DNA from: Phycisphaeraceae bacterium
GTDB taxonomy: Bacteria; Planctomycetota; Phycisphaerae; Phycisphaerales; UBA1924
Direction: 5' to 3'
NCBI GenBank assembly: GCA_007693965.1
Contig: RECQ01000070.1
Location: 1-37,132 of the forward strand
Length of the DNA: 37,132 nucleotides
Of the stretch, positions 19,106 through 26,446 are shown in pieces. The notes under the pieces are model-generated. The model saw only the letters and a list, made by a program, of their open reading frames with translations, had not been told where the DNA came from and made no database searches. The stretch's first letter is position 1. Each line of letters starts with the position of its first letter. The translations under genes and the position numbers were made by a program.

Positions 19106-20435
19106 TGTTCCCCTCATCGCCGCACGCGAATTCAAGGCCACGGCGATGACCAAGGCCTTCATTTTCGGCGTGCTCGTCTTCCCCGCCGTCATCATCGGCG
19201 TGATCTATGTCATCACCGCCTTCCAGCTCTTCAAGCAGGACGGCCCCACGCTCCGCGGCAATATCGCCATCGCCGACGCCCTCCCCGGCCAGCCCGTCGC
19301 TTCCCAAGCCCCCACGCGCATCCTCGAACGACTCGACCAGGTCCGCGAACAGGTCAAGGAGCAGATGGATCGCATGCCCGGCGGCGCCGACGCCGGTCCC
19401 ATGGCCGACGCCGCCATCACCCGCGCCCTCGGAGGCGATGTCGAGTTCGAAATCCTCCCCGCGGACGCCGACATCGAGCTTCAGAAACAACGCGTCCGCG
19501 ACGGCGAGCTCGTCGCACTCGTGAACATCGGCCCCGACGCCCTCGAATCCGACTCCGTCTTCGATCTCTGGCGCAGCCCCACGCTCGGCGCCCAGCTCGT
19601 CAACGAGGTGCGCTCCGGCGTCTCCGATGTTCTCGTCGACGAGCGCATCCGCAACGCCGGCCACGACCCCTCCAACATCCGCACGCTGGTCGCCACCCCG
19701 AGCTCCAACACCCGCCTCGTCACCGAGACCGGCGAAACCGCCTCCGCTGAGCAGCTCGAGATGATCATGCCCATCATCTTCATGATCCTGCTCTGGATCT
19801 CCGTCTTCACCGGCGGCCAGTACCTCCTCATGAGCACCATCGAGGAGAAATCCAGCCGCGTGATGGAGGTGCTCCTCTCCGCCGTCTCGCCCCTCCAGCT
19901 CATGACCGGCAAGATCATCGGGCAGGGGCTTGTCGGACTGAGCATCCTCGCCATCTACCTCGGCGTCGGTCTGCTCGCCGCGGGACAGTTCAACGTCACC
20001 CAGCACATCCCCTTCTCCAGCCTCGTCTGGCTGGGCGTCTACTTCGTCATGGCCTACTTCATGATCGCCGCCATGATGGCCGCCGTCGGCTCCGCCGTCA
20101 CCGAGATGCGCGAGGCCAACAGCCTCATGGGCCCGATCATGACCGTCCTGATGCTGCCGCTGTTCCTGTGGTTCCTCATCATGGACAACCCCAACTCGGT
20201 GCTGGCGATGGTCTTCAGCTTCTTCCCCCCCACCACGCCCTTCGTCATGATCCTGCGCATCAGCCAGACCGCGCACGCGGTTCCGCTGTGGGAAATCCTT
20301 GCCACCACCGTCGTCGGCTTCGCCGGCGTCTTCGTCATGGTGTGGATGGCCGCCAAGATCTTCCGCATCGGCGTCCTCATGTACGGCAAGCCCCCGAGCT
20401 TCATGGGCCTGGTCCGCTGGATCCGCGCCGGCTGA
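19098..20435 (+). CDS. ABC transporter permease (NatB / ABC-2 type)
   Basis: The product is 445 residues. The ATG at 19098 overlaps the ATPase stop (8 bases), with GGAG upstream, so the two are translationally coupled. One membrane segment lies near the N-terminus (AFIFGVLVFPAVIIGVIYVI). A large external domain of about 170 residues follows, and then at least five membrane segments in the last 210 residues (MIMPIIFMILLWISVFTGG, LVGLSILAIYLGVGLLAAG, YFVMAYFMIAAMMAAVGSA, GPIMTVLMLPLFLWFLIM, ILATTVVGFAGVFVMVWMA). The EEKSSRVMEVLLSAVSPLQL motif after the second segment is typical of the NatB/ABC-2 permease family. It forms the membrane channel of the exporter. Confidence 0.92.
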   Translation: MLNVPLIAAREFKATAMTKAFIFGVLVFPAVIIGVIYVITAFQLFKQDGPTLRGNIAIADALPGQPVASQAPTRILERLDQVREQVKEQMDRMPGGADAGPMADAAITRALGGDVEFEILPADADIELQKQRVRDGELVALVNIGPDALESDSVFDLWRSPTLGAQLVNEVRSGVSDVLVDERIRNAGHDPSNIRTLVATPSSNTRLVTETGETASAEQLEMIMPIIFMILLWISVFTGGQYLLMSTIEEKSSRVMEVLLSAVSPLQLMTGKIIGQGLVGLSILAIYLGVGLLAAGQFNVTQHIPFSSLVWLGVYFVMAYFMIAAMMAAVGSAVTEMREANSLMGPIMTVLMLPLFLWFLIMDNPNSVLAMVFSFFPPTTPFVMILRISQTAHAVPLWEILATTVVGFAGVFVMVWMAAKIFRIGVLMYGKPPSFMGLVRWIRAG

Positions 20436-20557
20436 CCCCAACTCGCCATTCCCCATTGCCCCCTCCCATTCCCTGAACACCCCCCCCGCTCCGTGCCGAT
20501 CCCTCCCGTTACAGTGTCGCCCCCGTCAGGCGTCCGATCCGTATTCGGGAGATCCGC

Positions 20558-21424
20558 ATGGAGTGGTGGCAGGCAGTCATTCTCGGCATCGTTGAAGGCG
20601 TCACCGAGTTTCTCCCCGTCAGCTCGACGGGGCACCTCATCATCGCCTCGGCGCTGATCGGCCTCGACGGCGAAGACATCAAGGACTCCGTCGACGCCTT
20701 CAACATCATCATCCAGGGCGCCGCCATCCTCGCCATCGTCGGCCTCTACTGGCCCCGCATGATGCAGATGCTCCGCGGCCTCCTCGGCCGCGACCCCAAG
20801 GGCCTGCGCCTCTTCATCAACATCGTCATCGCCTGCCTGCCCGCCTTCATCCTCTGGCCCTTCCTCGTCGGCGCCGCCAAGCAGTGGCTCTTCACCCCCT
20901 GGCCCGTCCTCGCCGCCCTCTTCCTCGGCGGCGTGTGGATGATCTGGATCGACCGCTGGCGCGCCAAACGCCTCGAAGCAGGCGCCGAGATGGACCTCGG
21001 TATCGACGACCTCACCTGGAAACAGGCCCTCGGCATCGGCTGCTTCCAGTTCTTCGCCATCTGGCCCGGAACCAGCCGCGCCATGATGACCATCGCCGGC
21101 GCCACCATGCTCGGCATGAAGCCCGCCAAGGCCGCCGAGTTCTCATTCCTCCTCGGCCTCCCCACCATCGCCGGCGCCACCGCCTACGAAATCATGCGCG
21201 AGCTGCGCCGCGACGCCGACAGCGGACCGGGAATCATCGAGGATCTGGGAATGGTCCCCATCATCATCGGCGTCGTCGTCACCATCATCGTCGCCGCCGC
21301 GGCGGTGAAGTGGTTCGTCGCCTTCCTCTCCCGCCACGGCCTCGCCGCCTTCGGCTGGTACCGCATCATCCTCTGCGTGATCATGGGCGCCATGCTCTTC
21401 ACAGGCTTCATCGCGCTGGAGTGA
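20558..21424 (+). CDS. uppP: Undecaprenyl-diphosphatase
   Basis: This 288-residue integral membrane enzyme recycles undecaprenyl diphosphate to the monophosphate carrier used in peptidoglycan and polysaccharide synthesis. The family's two catalytic regions are present: GIVEGVTEFLPVSSTGHLI at the N-terminus and WPGTSRAMMTIAGATMLGM in the middle, among seven or so hydrophobic segments. GGGAG precedes the ATG by 7 bases. Positions 20436-20557 upstream carry CCCCATT-like repeats and no gene. The last 17 bases overlap the convergent glycosyltransferase gene. Confidence 0.95.
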   Translation: MEWWQAVILGIVEGVTEFLPVSSTGHLIIASALIGLDGEDIKDSVDAFNIIIQGAAILAIVGLYWPRMMQMLRGLLGRDPKGLRLFINIVIACLPAFILWPFLVGAAKQWLFTPWPVLAALFLGGVWMIWIDRWRAKRLEAGAEMDLGIDDLTWKQALGIGCFQFFAIWPGTSRAMMTIAGATMLGMKPAKAAEFSFLLGLPTIAGATAYEIMRELRRDADSGPGIIEDLGMVPIIIGVVVTIIVAAAAVKWFVAFLSRHGLAAFGWYRIILCVIMGAMLFTGFIALE

Positions 21425-24023
21425 GCGGACGCGAGCGCCACAGCGAAGCTGGCGTCGCGACGGCCTCCTCTCGCACCCCCGCCCCCCGCCACGCCTCCAC
21501 GTGCGCCATCCAGTAATCCTGGAACGATCGCTCCCGCGAATACTGCTGCGCGTGCAGATGCGCATCCGCCCCCATCCGGCGCCGCCGCTCGCCGTCCACC
21601 ACCATCTCCACGATCGCCCCCGCCCAGCGCTCCGCATCATCCCCCGGCAGCACAAGCCCCGTCACGCCGTCCTCCACCACCTCCCGAGGCCCGCCGCGAT
21701 CGCTCACCAATACCGGCAGCCCCGACGCCTGCGCCTCCAGCGCCACCTGCCCCAGCGTGTCCGTCTCCGACGGGAACACGAACACATCGCTCGACGCATA
21801 GATGGCGCTCAGCTCCTCGCCATGCCGGAAACCGAGAAAATGCGCCCCCCGCCCGCGCAGCGCCTTCTCCATCCTCTTCCTGTGCGGCCCGTCGCCCACC
21901 ACGATCAGCTCCGCCTCCACCCCCCGCGCAACAAGCTCCGTATGCGCCTTTCGCCACGCCTTCTCCAGCAGCGGCATGTTCTTCTCCACGCTCACGCGCC
22001 CGATCGACAGCACCTTCACGCTTGTCGGCGACACGCCGGCGCAGCCCCGCCACACCGCCGGGTCCGCCCGGCGCGTGTGAAACGTCTCCACATCCACGCC
22101 CGGCGTGAACGCGCGGATCCGGCTTCGCTCCACCCCCAGCGCCTCCACCGACTCGATCGACCCCCGCGTCCGCGTCAGCACCGTGCTGAAACGCTCATAC
22201 ATCAGCCCCAGCAGCTTCGCCGCCGCCTGCCCCAGCGCCGCATCATCGAAGAGCATGCGCACATACGCCGGGAAATCGGTGTGATGCACGCCCACCACCG
22301 GCGCCCGCAGCATCTTCGCCGCCAGCAGCCCCGTCATCCCCACCGGCCCCGGCGTCGACACATGCACGATGTCCGGCTGCAGCGCATCCACCCGCCGCAG
22401 CATCGCCGTCACCGGCGGCGCCACCACCTCCAGATGCTCATACCTCGGAATCTTCCGCGCCAGCACCGGCTCGAAGCAGTGAATGTTCGGCCCCGGCTCA
22501 ACGTTCACCCGCGTGCTGGTGAAAACGTGCAGCTCGCGCCCGCTCGCCTCCGCCTGCCCCGCCATGTCGCGCACGAAGCGGGCCACGCCGTTCACATCGC
22601 CAAGCGTGTCGGTGAAGACGGCCACCCGCAGCCCCCGCGCCGGCTCCTCGCGCTCCCCCCGCGCCCCGTCCAGGCTCCGCTCCAGCTCATCGAGCAGGCG
22701 GCGCTCCTTGTTCTGGTAAAACAACATCCCCACGTGCGGCGCCTGCGCTGCCGCCATCACCGCGAAGCTCATCGCCACATCCGCAACCCCCGCCCGATCG
22801 CCCTTCCGCAGCGCCCGCGAAAGCTCCGGCGCGAGCGCCGTCGCCAGCTTCGGCGCCAGTGAATCGAACAGCTCCGCCATGCGCTCGTGCTCGCCCATCG
22901 GCGGGCCGTCCGCATCCGGCGTCAGCCGCGAGCGCAGATCGGGAAACGCCTCCAGCGCCTGCGGCAGGCACTCGCGCAGCGCCCGCGTCAGCGGCAACGA
23001 ACGACGCCGCGACAACGGCGTCCTGCGCCGAATCGCCTCGATCCACAGCTCCTTCCGCGTCGGCCGCCGAGCCTCGACTCCAGCGAACCGCGCCAGCCTC
23101 GACGCCAGCGCCTGCGTGTGCGCATCGGCGCCCTCGTGAAATCGCTTCGAATAGAAGTGAGCGCCGACCGTCGCCACCTGGTGCGCAACCCCCGCCGCCG
23201 ACGCCTCCGCCCCGCCGGGAACGCCCCGCCCCGCCATCAGCCGACGCAGGAACACCTCGGGCGAAACCATCCGCTCCCGCTCAAGAAGCGGAACACCCGT
23301 CCACGTGCGCGCCAGGCTGAGCATTGCATGATCATCGCTCCCCCCCGTGCGCGCCTTGCGCGACGACCCGGGCGCCGGCGCCGCCATCCCGTACCGCGCC
23401 GCCAACGCCGTCAACTTCGCATCCGTGAGCGAATCCAGCAGCCGCTCCACCAGTTCGCGCTGCCGCCACGTCGTGTGCGCGCCGTTCAGTGTTTCAAAGG
23501 CGTCGAACAGAAGAAAACACCGCTCCAGCTTCTCGCGCGTCAGTCGCCCGTTCTGTGCGCACAGCGGGTGCGCCAGCGCATGCGCCAGCTTCTGCTCGCG
23601 CAGCCAGTCCGAAAAGGCGTACACATCTTTGCGCAGCCCCAGCGTCTCGATCTGCTCGTGCTGCTCCGGGGAAATCCCCCACACCAGCACGTGCAGACGG
23701 CACTGGTCCTCCGGGAAATGAACCGTCACCTCCTCGCCCACGATCACGCCGTCACAGCCGCGCTCCACCAGCTCCATGGCGCCGTCGATAGTGTCGTGAT
23801 CGGTGACGGCCACGAAGTCCATCCCCCGCGCCCGCGCCATCTCGTACACCCGCTCCGGCGCCGAGAAGCACTCCGGACATCCCAGCCGCTTCAGCGCCGG
23901 GTAGACCGGCTTGCTGCTGGCGTGCGTGTGCACGTGCAGATCCGCGCGCACAAGACGCGCCGCGGCGCCGCTCGCGACCCCCGCTCTCCACTCCGAAACG
24001 TGTTGTGCTGGTTCTGTCTTCAC
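21408..24023 (-). CDS. PHP-domain / GT4 glycosyltransferase fusion protein
   Basis: The product is about 871 residues from a GTG at 24023 with AGGAG 5 bases upstream. ATGs at 24065 (AGGAGG, but 13 bases away) and 24173 are alternatives. The N-terminal third is a PHP phosphoesterase-like domain with the metal-binding blocks DLHVHTHASS, AVTDHDTIDGAMEL, VGEEVT, LAHALAHP and GGSDDHAML. A helical linker follows. The C-terminal 400 residues are a GT4 (GT-B fold) glycosyltransferase: VFTDTLGDVNGVARFVRDMA, DIVHVSTPGPVGMTGLLAA, VGVHHTDFPAYV, SIGRVSVEKNMPLL, LIVVGDGPHRKRMEKAL and SETDTLGQVALEAQASGLPV (a D-x7-E variant of the donor-binding motif). It resembles diacylglycerol or phosphatidyl-myo-inositol mannosyltransferases. 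It may act on lipid-linked or trehalose-type acceptors, but the donor and acceptor are unknown. Confidence 0.88.
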   Translation of the reverse strand: MKTEPAQHVSEWRAGVASGAAARLVRADLHVHTHASSKPVYPALKRLGCPECFSAPERVYEMARARGMDFVAVTDHDTIDGAMELVERGCDGVIVGEEVTVHFPEDQCRLHVLVWGISPEQHEQIETLGLRKDVYAFSDWLREQKLAHALAHPLCAQNGRLTREKLERCFLLFDAFETLNGAHTTWRQRELVERLLDSLTDAKLTALAARYGMAAPAPGSSRKARTGGSDDHAMLSLARTWTGVPLLERERMVSPEVFLRRLMAGRGVPGGAEASAAGVAHQVATVGAHFYSKRFHEGADAHTQALASRLARFAGVEARRPTRKELWIEAIRRRTPLSRRRSLPLTRALRECLPQALEAFPDLRSRLTPDADGPPMGEHERMAELFDSLAPKLATALAPELSRALRKGDRAGVADVAMSFAVMAAAQAPHVGMLFYQNKERRLLDELERSLDGARGEREEPARGLRVAVFTDTLGDVNGVARFVRDMAGQAEASGRELHVFTSTRVNVEPGPNIHCFEPVLARKIPRYEHLEVVAPPVTAMLRRVDALQPDIVHVSTPGPVGMTGLLAAKMLRAPVVGVHHTDFPAYVRMLFDDAALGQAAAKLLGLMYERFSTVLTRTRGSIESVEALGVERSRIRAFTPGVDVETFHTRRADPAVWRGCAGVSPTSVKVLSIGRVSVEKNMPLLEKAWRKAHTELVARGVEAELIVVGDGPHRKRMEKALRGRGAHFLGFRHGEELSAIYASSDVFVFPSETDTLGQVALEAQASGLPVLVSDRGGPREVVEDGVTGLVLPGDDAERWAGAIVEMVVDGERRRRMGADAHLHAQQYSRERSFQDYWMAHVEAWRGAGVREEAVATPASLWRSRPLTPAR

Positions 24024-24325
24024 GTCGACTCCTGAAATGGGCGCCGGCGATTCAGAAGGCCCCATCGTCCCGCGGCGGCCTCCTGGGCCCGGCGCATCCC
24101 GCCGGGCAACAATATGAGCATCCATCGGTCCATGGCGTGTCCCGGCGATCAACTCGCAGGGAATATCCCGCATGACTCACCGATTCTTCATGGTCCCCAC
24201 CCGGACCGCAATACGTCCTTCACCCGCTCTTGATGCTCGAATACCCTTGACCCGCCCGACGCCCGCGTGAACGATCGTACGAGAAGACCGATGGAGCAGA
24301 ACGCAAACCCACGAAGGAGCCGCAC

Positions 24326-24856
24326 ATGCCACGCCTGAACGTCGTCGACCCTGCCAAAGCCTCCGGAAAAGCCAAAGAGATCCTCGATGGCCCCCTCAAG
24401 GGCAAGCACTTCAACATCTTCAAGGGCCTGGCCAATTCGCCCGCAGCGCTCAACGCCTATCTCCAGTTCTCCGGCGCGCTCGGAGAGAGCTCGCTCAGCG
24501 ACGCCGAACGCGAGGCGATCCTGCTCGCCATCGGCGAGGCCAACGGCTGCGGCTACTGCGTCGCCGCCCACACCGCCCTCGGCAAGCAGGCCGGCCTCTC
24601 CGAAGAGCAGACCATCGAGGCCCGCAAGGGGCGCATGAACGACGACAAGCTCAACGCCCTCGTCCGCTTCGCCGGCGCCATCCATGAGAAGAAGGGCCAC
24701 GTCAACGACAAGGACATCGACGCAGTGCGCAAGGCCGGCTACAACGACGGCCACATCGCCGAAACCGTCGCCACATACGCACTCAGCGTCTTCACCAACT
24801 ACTTCAACCACATCAACGAGAGCGACATCGACTTCCCGCAGGCGCCGAAGATCTGA
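24326..24856 (+). CDS. Carboxymuconolactone decarboxylase / AhpD-like protein
   Basis: This 176-residue helical protein has AAGGAG 8 bases before its ATG. The AhpD core is clear: EREAILLAIGEANGCGYCVA, then AHTALGKQAGL, with redox Cys75 and Cys78 (CxxC) and His82. This is the peroxidase-related CMD family, which reduces alkyl hydroperoxides or relays electrons through the CxxC. The N-terminal region (KAKEILDGPLKGKHFNIFKG) contacts subunits in family members. No peroxiredoxin gene is adjacent. Upstream, 24174-24325 holds only the divergent promoter space. Confidence 0.9.
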   Translation: MPRLNVVDPAKASGKAKEILDGPLKGKHFNIFKGLANSPAALNAYLQFSGALGESSLSDAEREAILLAIGEANGCGYCVAAHTALGKQAGLSEEQTIEARKGRMNDDKLNALVRFAGAIHEKKGHVNDKDIDAVRKAGYNDGHIAETVATYALSVFTNYFNHINESDIDFPQAPKI

Positions 24857-24906
24857 TCTCTTCCCGCGCGCTGCGAGCACGCATCGCAGTCATCCCCCGA
24901 CACCCC

Positions 24907-24977
24907 GCGAGCCGGGGCGTCCCCGCCCCGAGGTGAATCGGCCTTGCCGAATTCGGGGCGGAGACGCCCCGGCTCGC
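24907..24977. repeat. Long hairpin between the AhpD-like gene and coaD
   Basis: Arms 24907-24931 and 24953-24977 pair at 24 of 25 positions around a 21-base loop; the core is GGGGCGGAGACGCCCCGG. The arm sequence also occurs singly at 4759-4782, so this is a dispersed family and not only a local terminator. It could end transcription of the AhpD-like gene, with TTTT following in part on the plus strand (CGCTTTTCGG). Confidence 0.85.
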
Positions 24978-25013
24978 TTTTCGGTGCGCGCACCGACCCG
25001 GTACACTCCCCAC

Positions 25014-25568
25014 ATGCCCCAGAAGACCGGCCACATCGCGATGTACCCCGGCTCCTTCGACCCCGTCACCTACGGACACCTCGATGTCATCCGCCGAGGC
25101 CGCCACCTCTTCGACCGACTCATCGTCGCCGTCGGCCAGAACCCCGGCAAGCAGCACCTGTTCAGCATGGATGAGCGCCTCGACATGGCCCGCATCCTCG
25201 TCGAAGAAATCGCCCGCGCAGAGCCCGACGCCGCCCCCGTCGAGGTCCGCCCCTTCTCCGGCCTCACCGTCGACTTCGGCGCCGAGATCGGCGCCACCGC
25301 CATCCTCCGCGGCATCCGCAACCTCTCCGACCTCCAGAACGAAGTGCAGCAGGCCATCACCAACCGCGAAGTCGCCGGCCTCGAAACCGTCTTCGTCGTC
25401 GCCGGCCAGAGCTTCGCCTACACCTCCTCCAGCCTCATCAAACAAATCACCGCAATGGGCGAAAACCTCGAAACCCTCTCCACCATGTGCCCGCCCCTGG
25501 TCATCGAACGCCTGCGCGCCAAAAAAGCCGAATCTCCACCCATACTCCGCAAACTCCGAGGCGAGTGA
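25014..25568 (+). CDS. coaD: Phosphopantetheine adenylyltransferase
   Basis: The product is 184 residues, slightly longer than the usual 160 or so. It converts 4'-phosphopantetheine plus ATP to dephospho-CoA, the penultimate step of coenzyme A synthesis. The nucleotidyltransferase motif is MYPGSFDPVTYGHLD (Thr19, His22), followed by VAVGQNPGKQHLFS, GLTVDFGAEIGATAILRGIR and the second ATP motif FAYTSSSLIKQI. The ATG at 25014 follows the hairpin by 36 bases, without a strong ribosome site. An ATG at 25041 (MYPGSFDP) would give an unusually short N-terminus. Confidence 0.95.
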   Translation: MPQKTGHIAMYPGSFDPVTYGHLDVIRRGRHLFDRLIVAVGQNPGKQHLFSMDERLDMARILVEEIARAEPDAAPVEVRPFSGLTVDFGAEIGATAILRGIRNLSDLQNEVQQAITNREVAGLETVFVVAGQSFAYTSSSLIKQITAMGENLETLSTMCPPLVIERLRAKKAESPPILRKLRGE

Positions 25569-25570
25569 GA

Positions 25571-25732
25571 GAGTACCGAGTAAGGAGTTCCGAGTTCCGA
25601 GTGCCGGGTTTTCAAGCACCGACACTCGACCCCAGTAGCGCAGGACTCGGCTCTCAATACTCAGAACTCGGTACTCGGAACTCGGTACTCCGCACTACTC
25701 CGCACTCGGAACTCAGAACTCGGAACTCGGTA
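25571..25732. repeat. Low-complexity inverted repeat of GAGTTCCGAGT-type units
   Basis: The left part (25571-25607) contains GAGTACCGAG, GGAGTTCCGAGTTCCGAGTG; the right part (25653-25732) contains many complementary units such as ACTCGGAACTCGGTACTC and AACTCAGAACTCGG. The two parts can form a long imperfect stem. It fills the whole gap between coaD and the next gene and leaves no clear ribosome site for that gene. Confidence 0.8.
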
Positions 25733-25740
25733 CGACCCCT

Positions 25741-26421
25741 ATGGACCTCCGCGTCATCAGCATCGGCGTCCTCGCCGCCCATCCGCTGTGGGATGAGCGC
25801 TCGCCCGTGCGCACCGGGCACGCCACCACCACGCTCATTCGCTCCGGCGACGCGACCATCCTCGTCGATCCCGGCCTGCCCGGACCCATCCTTCAGGCCC
25901 GCCTCGCCGAGCGCGCCAATCTCAAACCAGCCGACATCACCCACGTCTTCCTCACCAGCTTCCGCCCCGACACCACCCGCGGCCTCGACGCCTTCCCCGA
26001 AGCCGTCTGGTGGATCAGCGAGGCCGAGCGCGAGGGCGTCGGCGTCCCCCTCGCACAGACGCTCCGCCAGGCCTCCGATCAGGGCGACGCCGAGATCGTC
26101 AAGGCGCTCGAACGCGACATCGGCCTGCTGCAGCGCTGCCGCCCAGCCCCCGACAACCTGGCGCCCCACGTCGATCTCTTCCCACTCCCCGGCGTCACGC
26201 CCGGTCTCTGCGGCCTGCTGGTCTCCGAACCCGGACACACCATCCTCGTCGCCGGCGATGCAGTCCCCACCGCCGAGCACATGGAGCGCGGCATGGTCCT
26301 CCCCCAATGCGCCAGCCTCGAAAAGGCGCGTGAATCTCTCCTCGAAGCCGTCGAGATCGCCGACCTGCTCGTCCTCGGACGCGACAATGTCGTCGTGAAT
26401 CGCGGCCGGCGACCCTTCTGA
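25741..26421 (+). CDS. Metallo-beta-lactamase-fold protein lacking the metal ligands
   Basis: The product is 226 residues. The fold is recognisable from GHATTTLIRSGDATILVDPG, the strand-turn ITHVFLTSFRPDTTRGLD, LFPLPGVTPGLCGLLVS and HTILVAGDAVPT. In active family members the second block reads HxHxDH and the third has a His in a PxPGHTPG loop. Here these are SFRPDT and PGVTPG, so three of the four HxHxDH ligands (the histidines) and the PGHTPG His are gone; only the two Asp positions survive. It is therefore probably a non-metal pseudoenzyme, or one with a changed chemistry. It follows coaD and precedes the secreted 662-residue gene by 25 bases, suggesting an operon with the latter. Confidence 0.75.
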   Translation: MDLRVISIGVLAAHPLWDERSPVRTGHATTTLIRSGDATILVDPGLPGPILQARLAERANLKPADITHVFLTSFRPDTTRGLDAFPEAVWWISEAEREGVGVPLAQTLRQASDQGDAEIVKALERDIGLLQRCRPAPDNLAPHVDLFPLPGVTPGLCGLLVSEPGHTILVAGDAVPTAEHMERGMVLPQCASLEKARESLLEAVEIADLLVLGRDNVVVNRGRRPF

Positions 26422-26446
26422 TTTCACGCCAAGGAGCGCCATCCGT

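Noticed and set aside
22887-24035. Long plus-strand frames opposite the PHP/GT4 gene
   Set aside because: Antisense shadows with no recognisable motif; the minus-strand frame carries both complete domains.
25571-25732. Possible CRISPR array
   Set aside because: Units are short, irregular, lack unique spacers of constant length and occur in both orientations; no cas genes are nearby.
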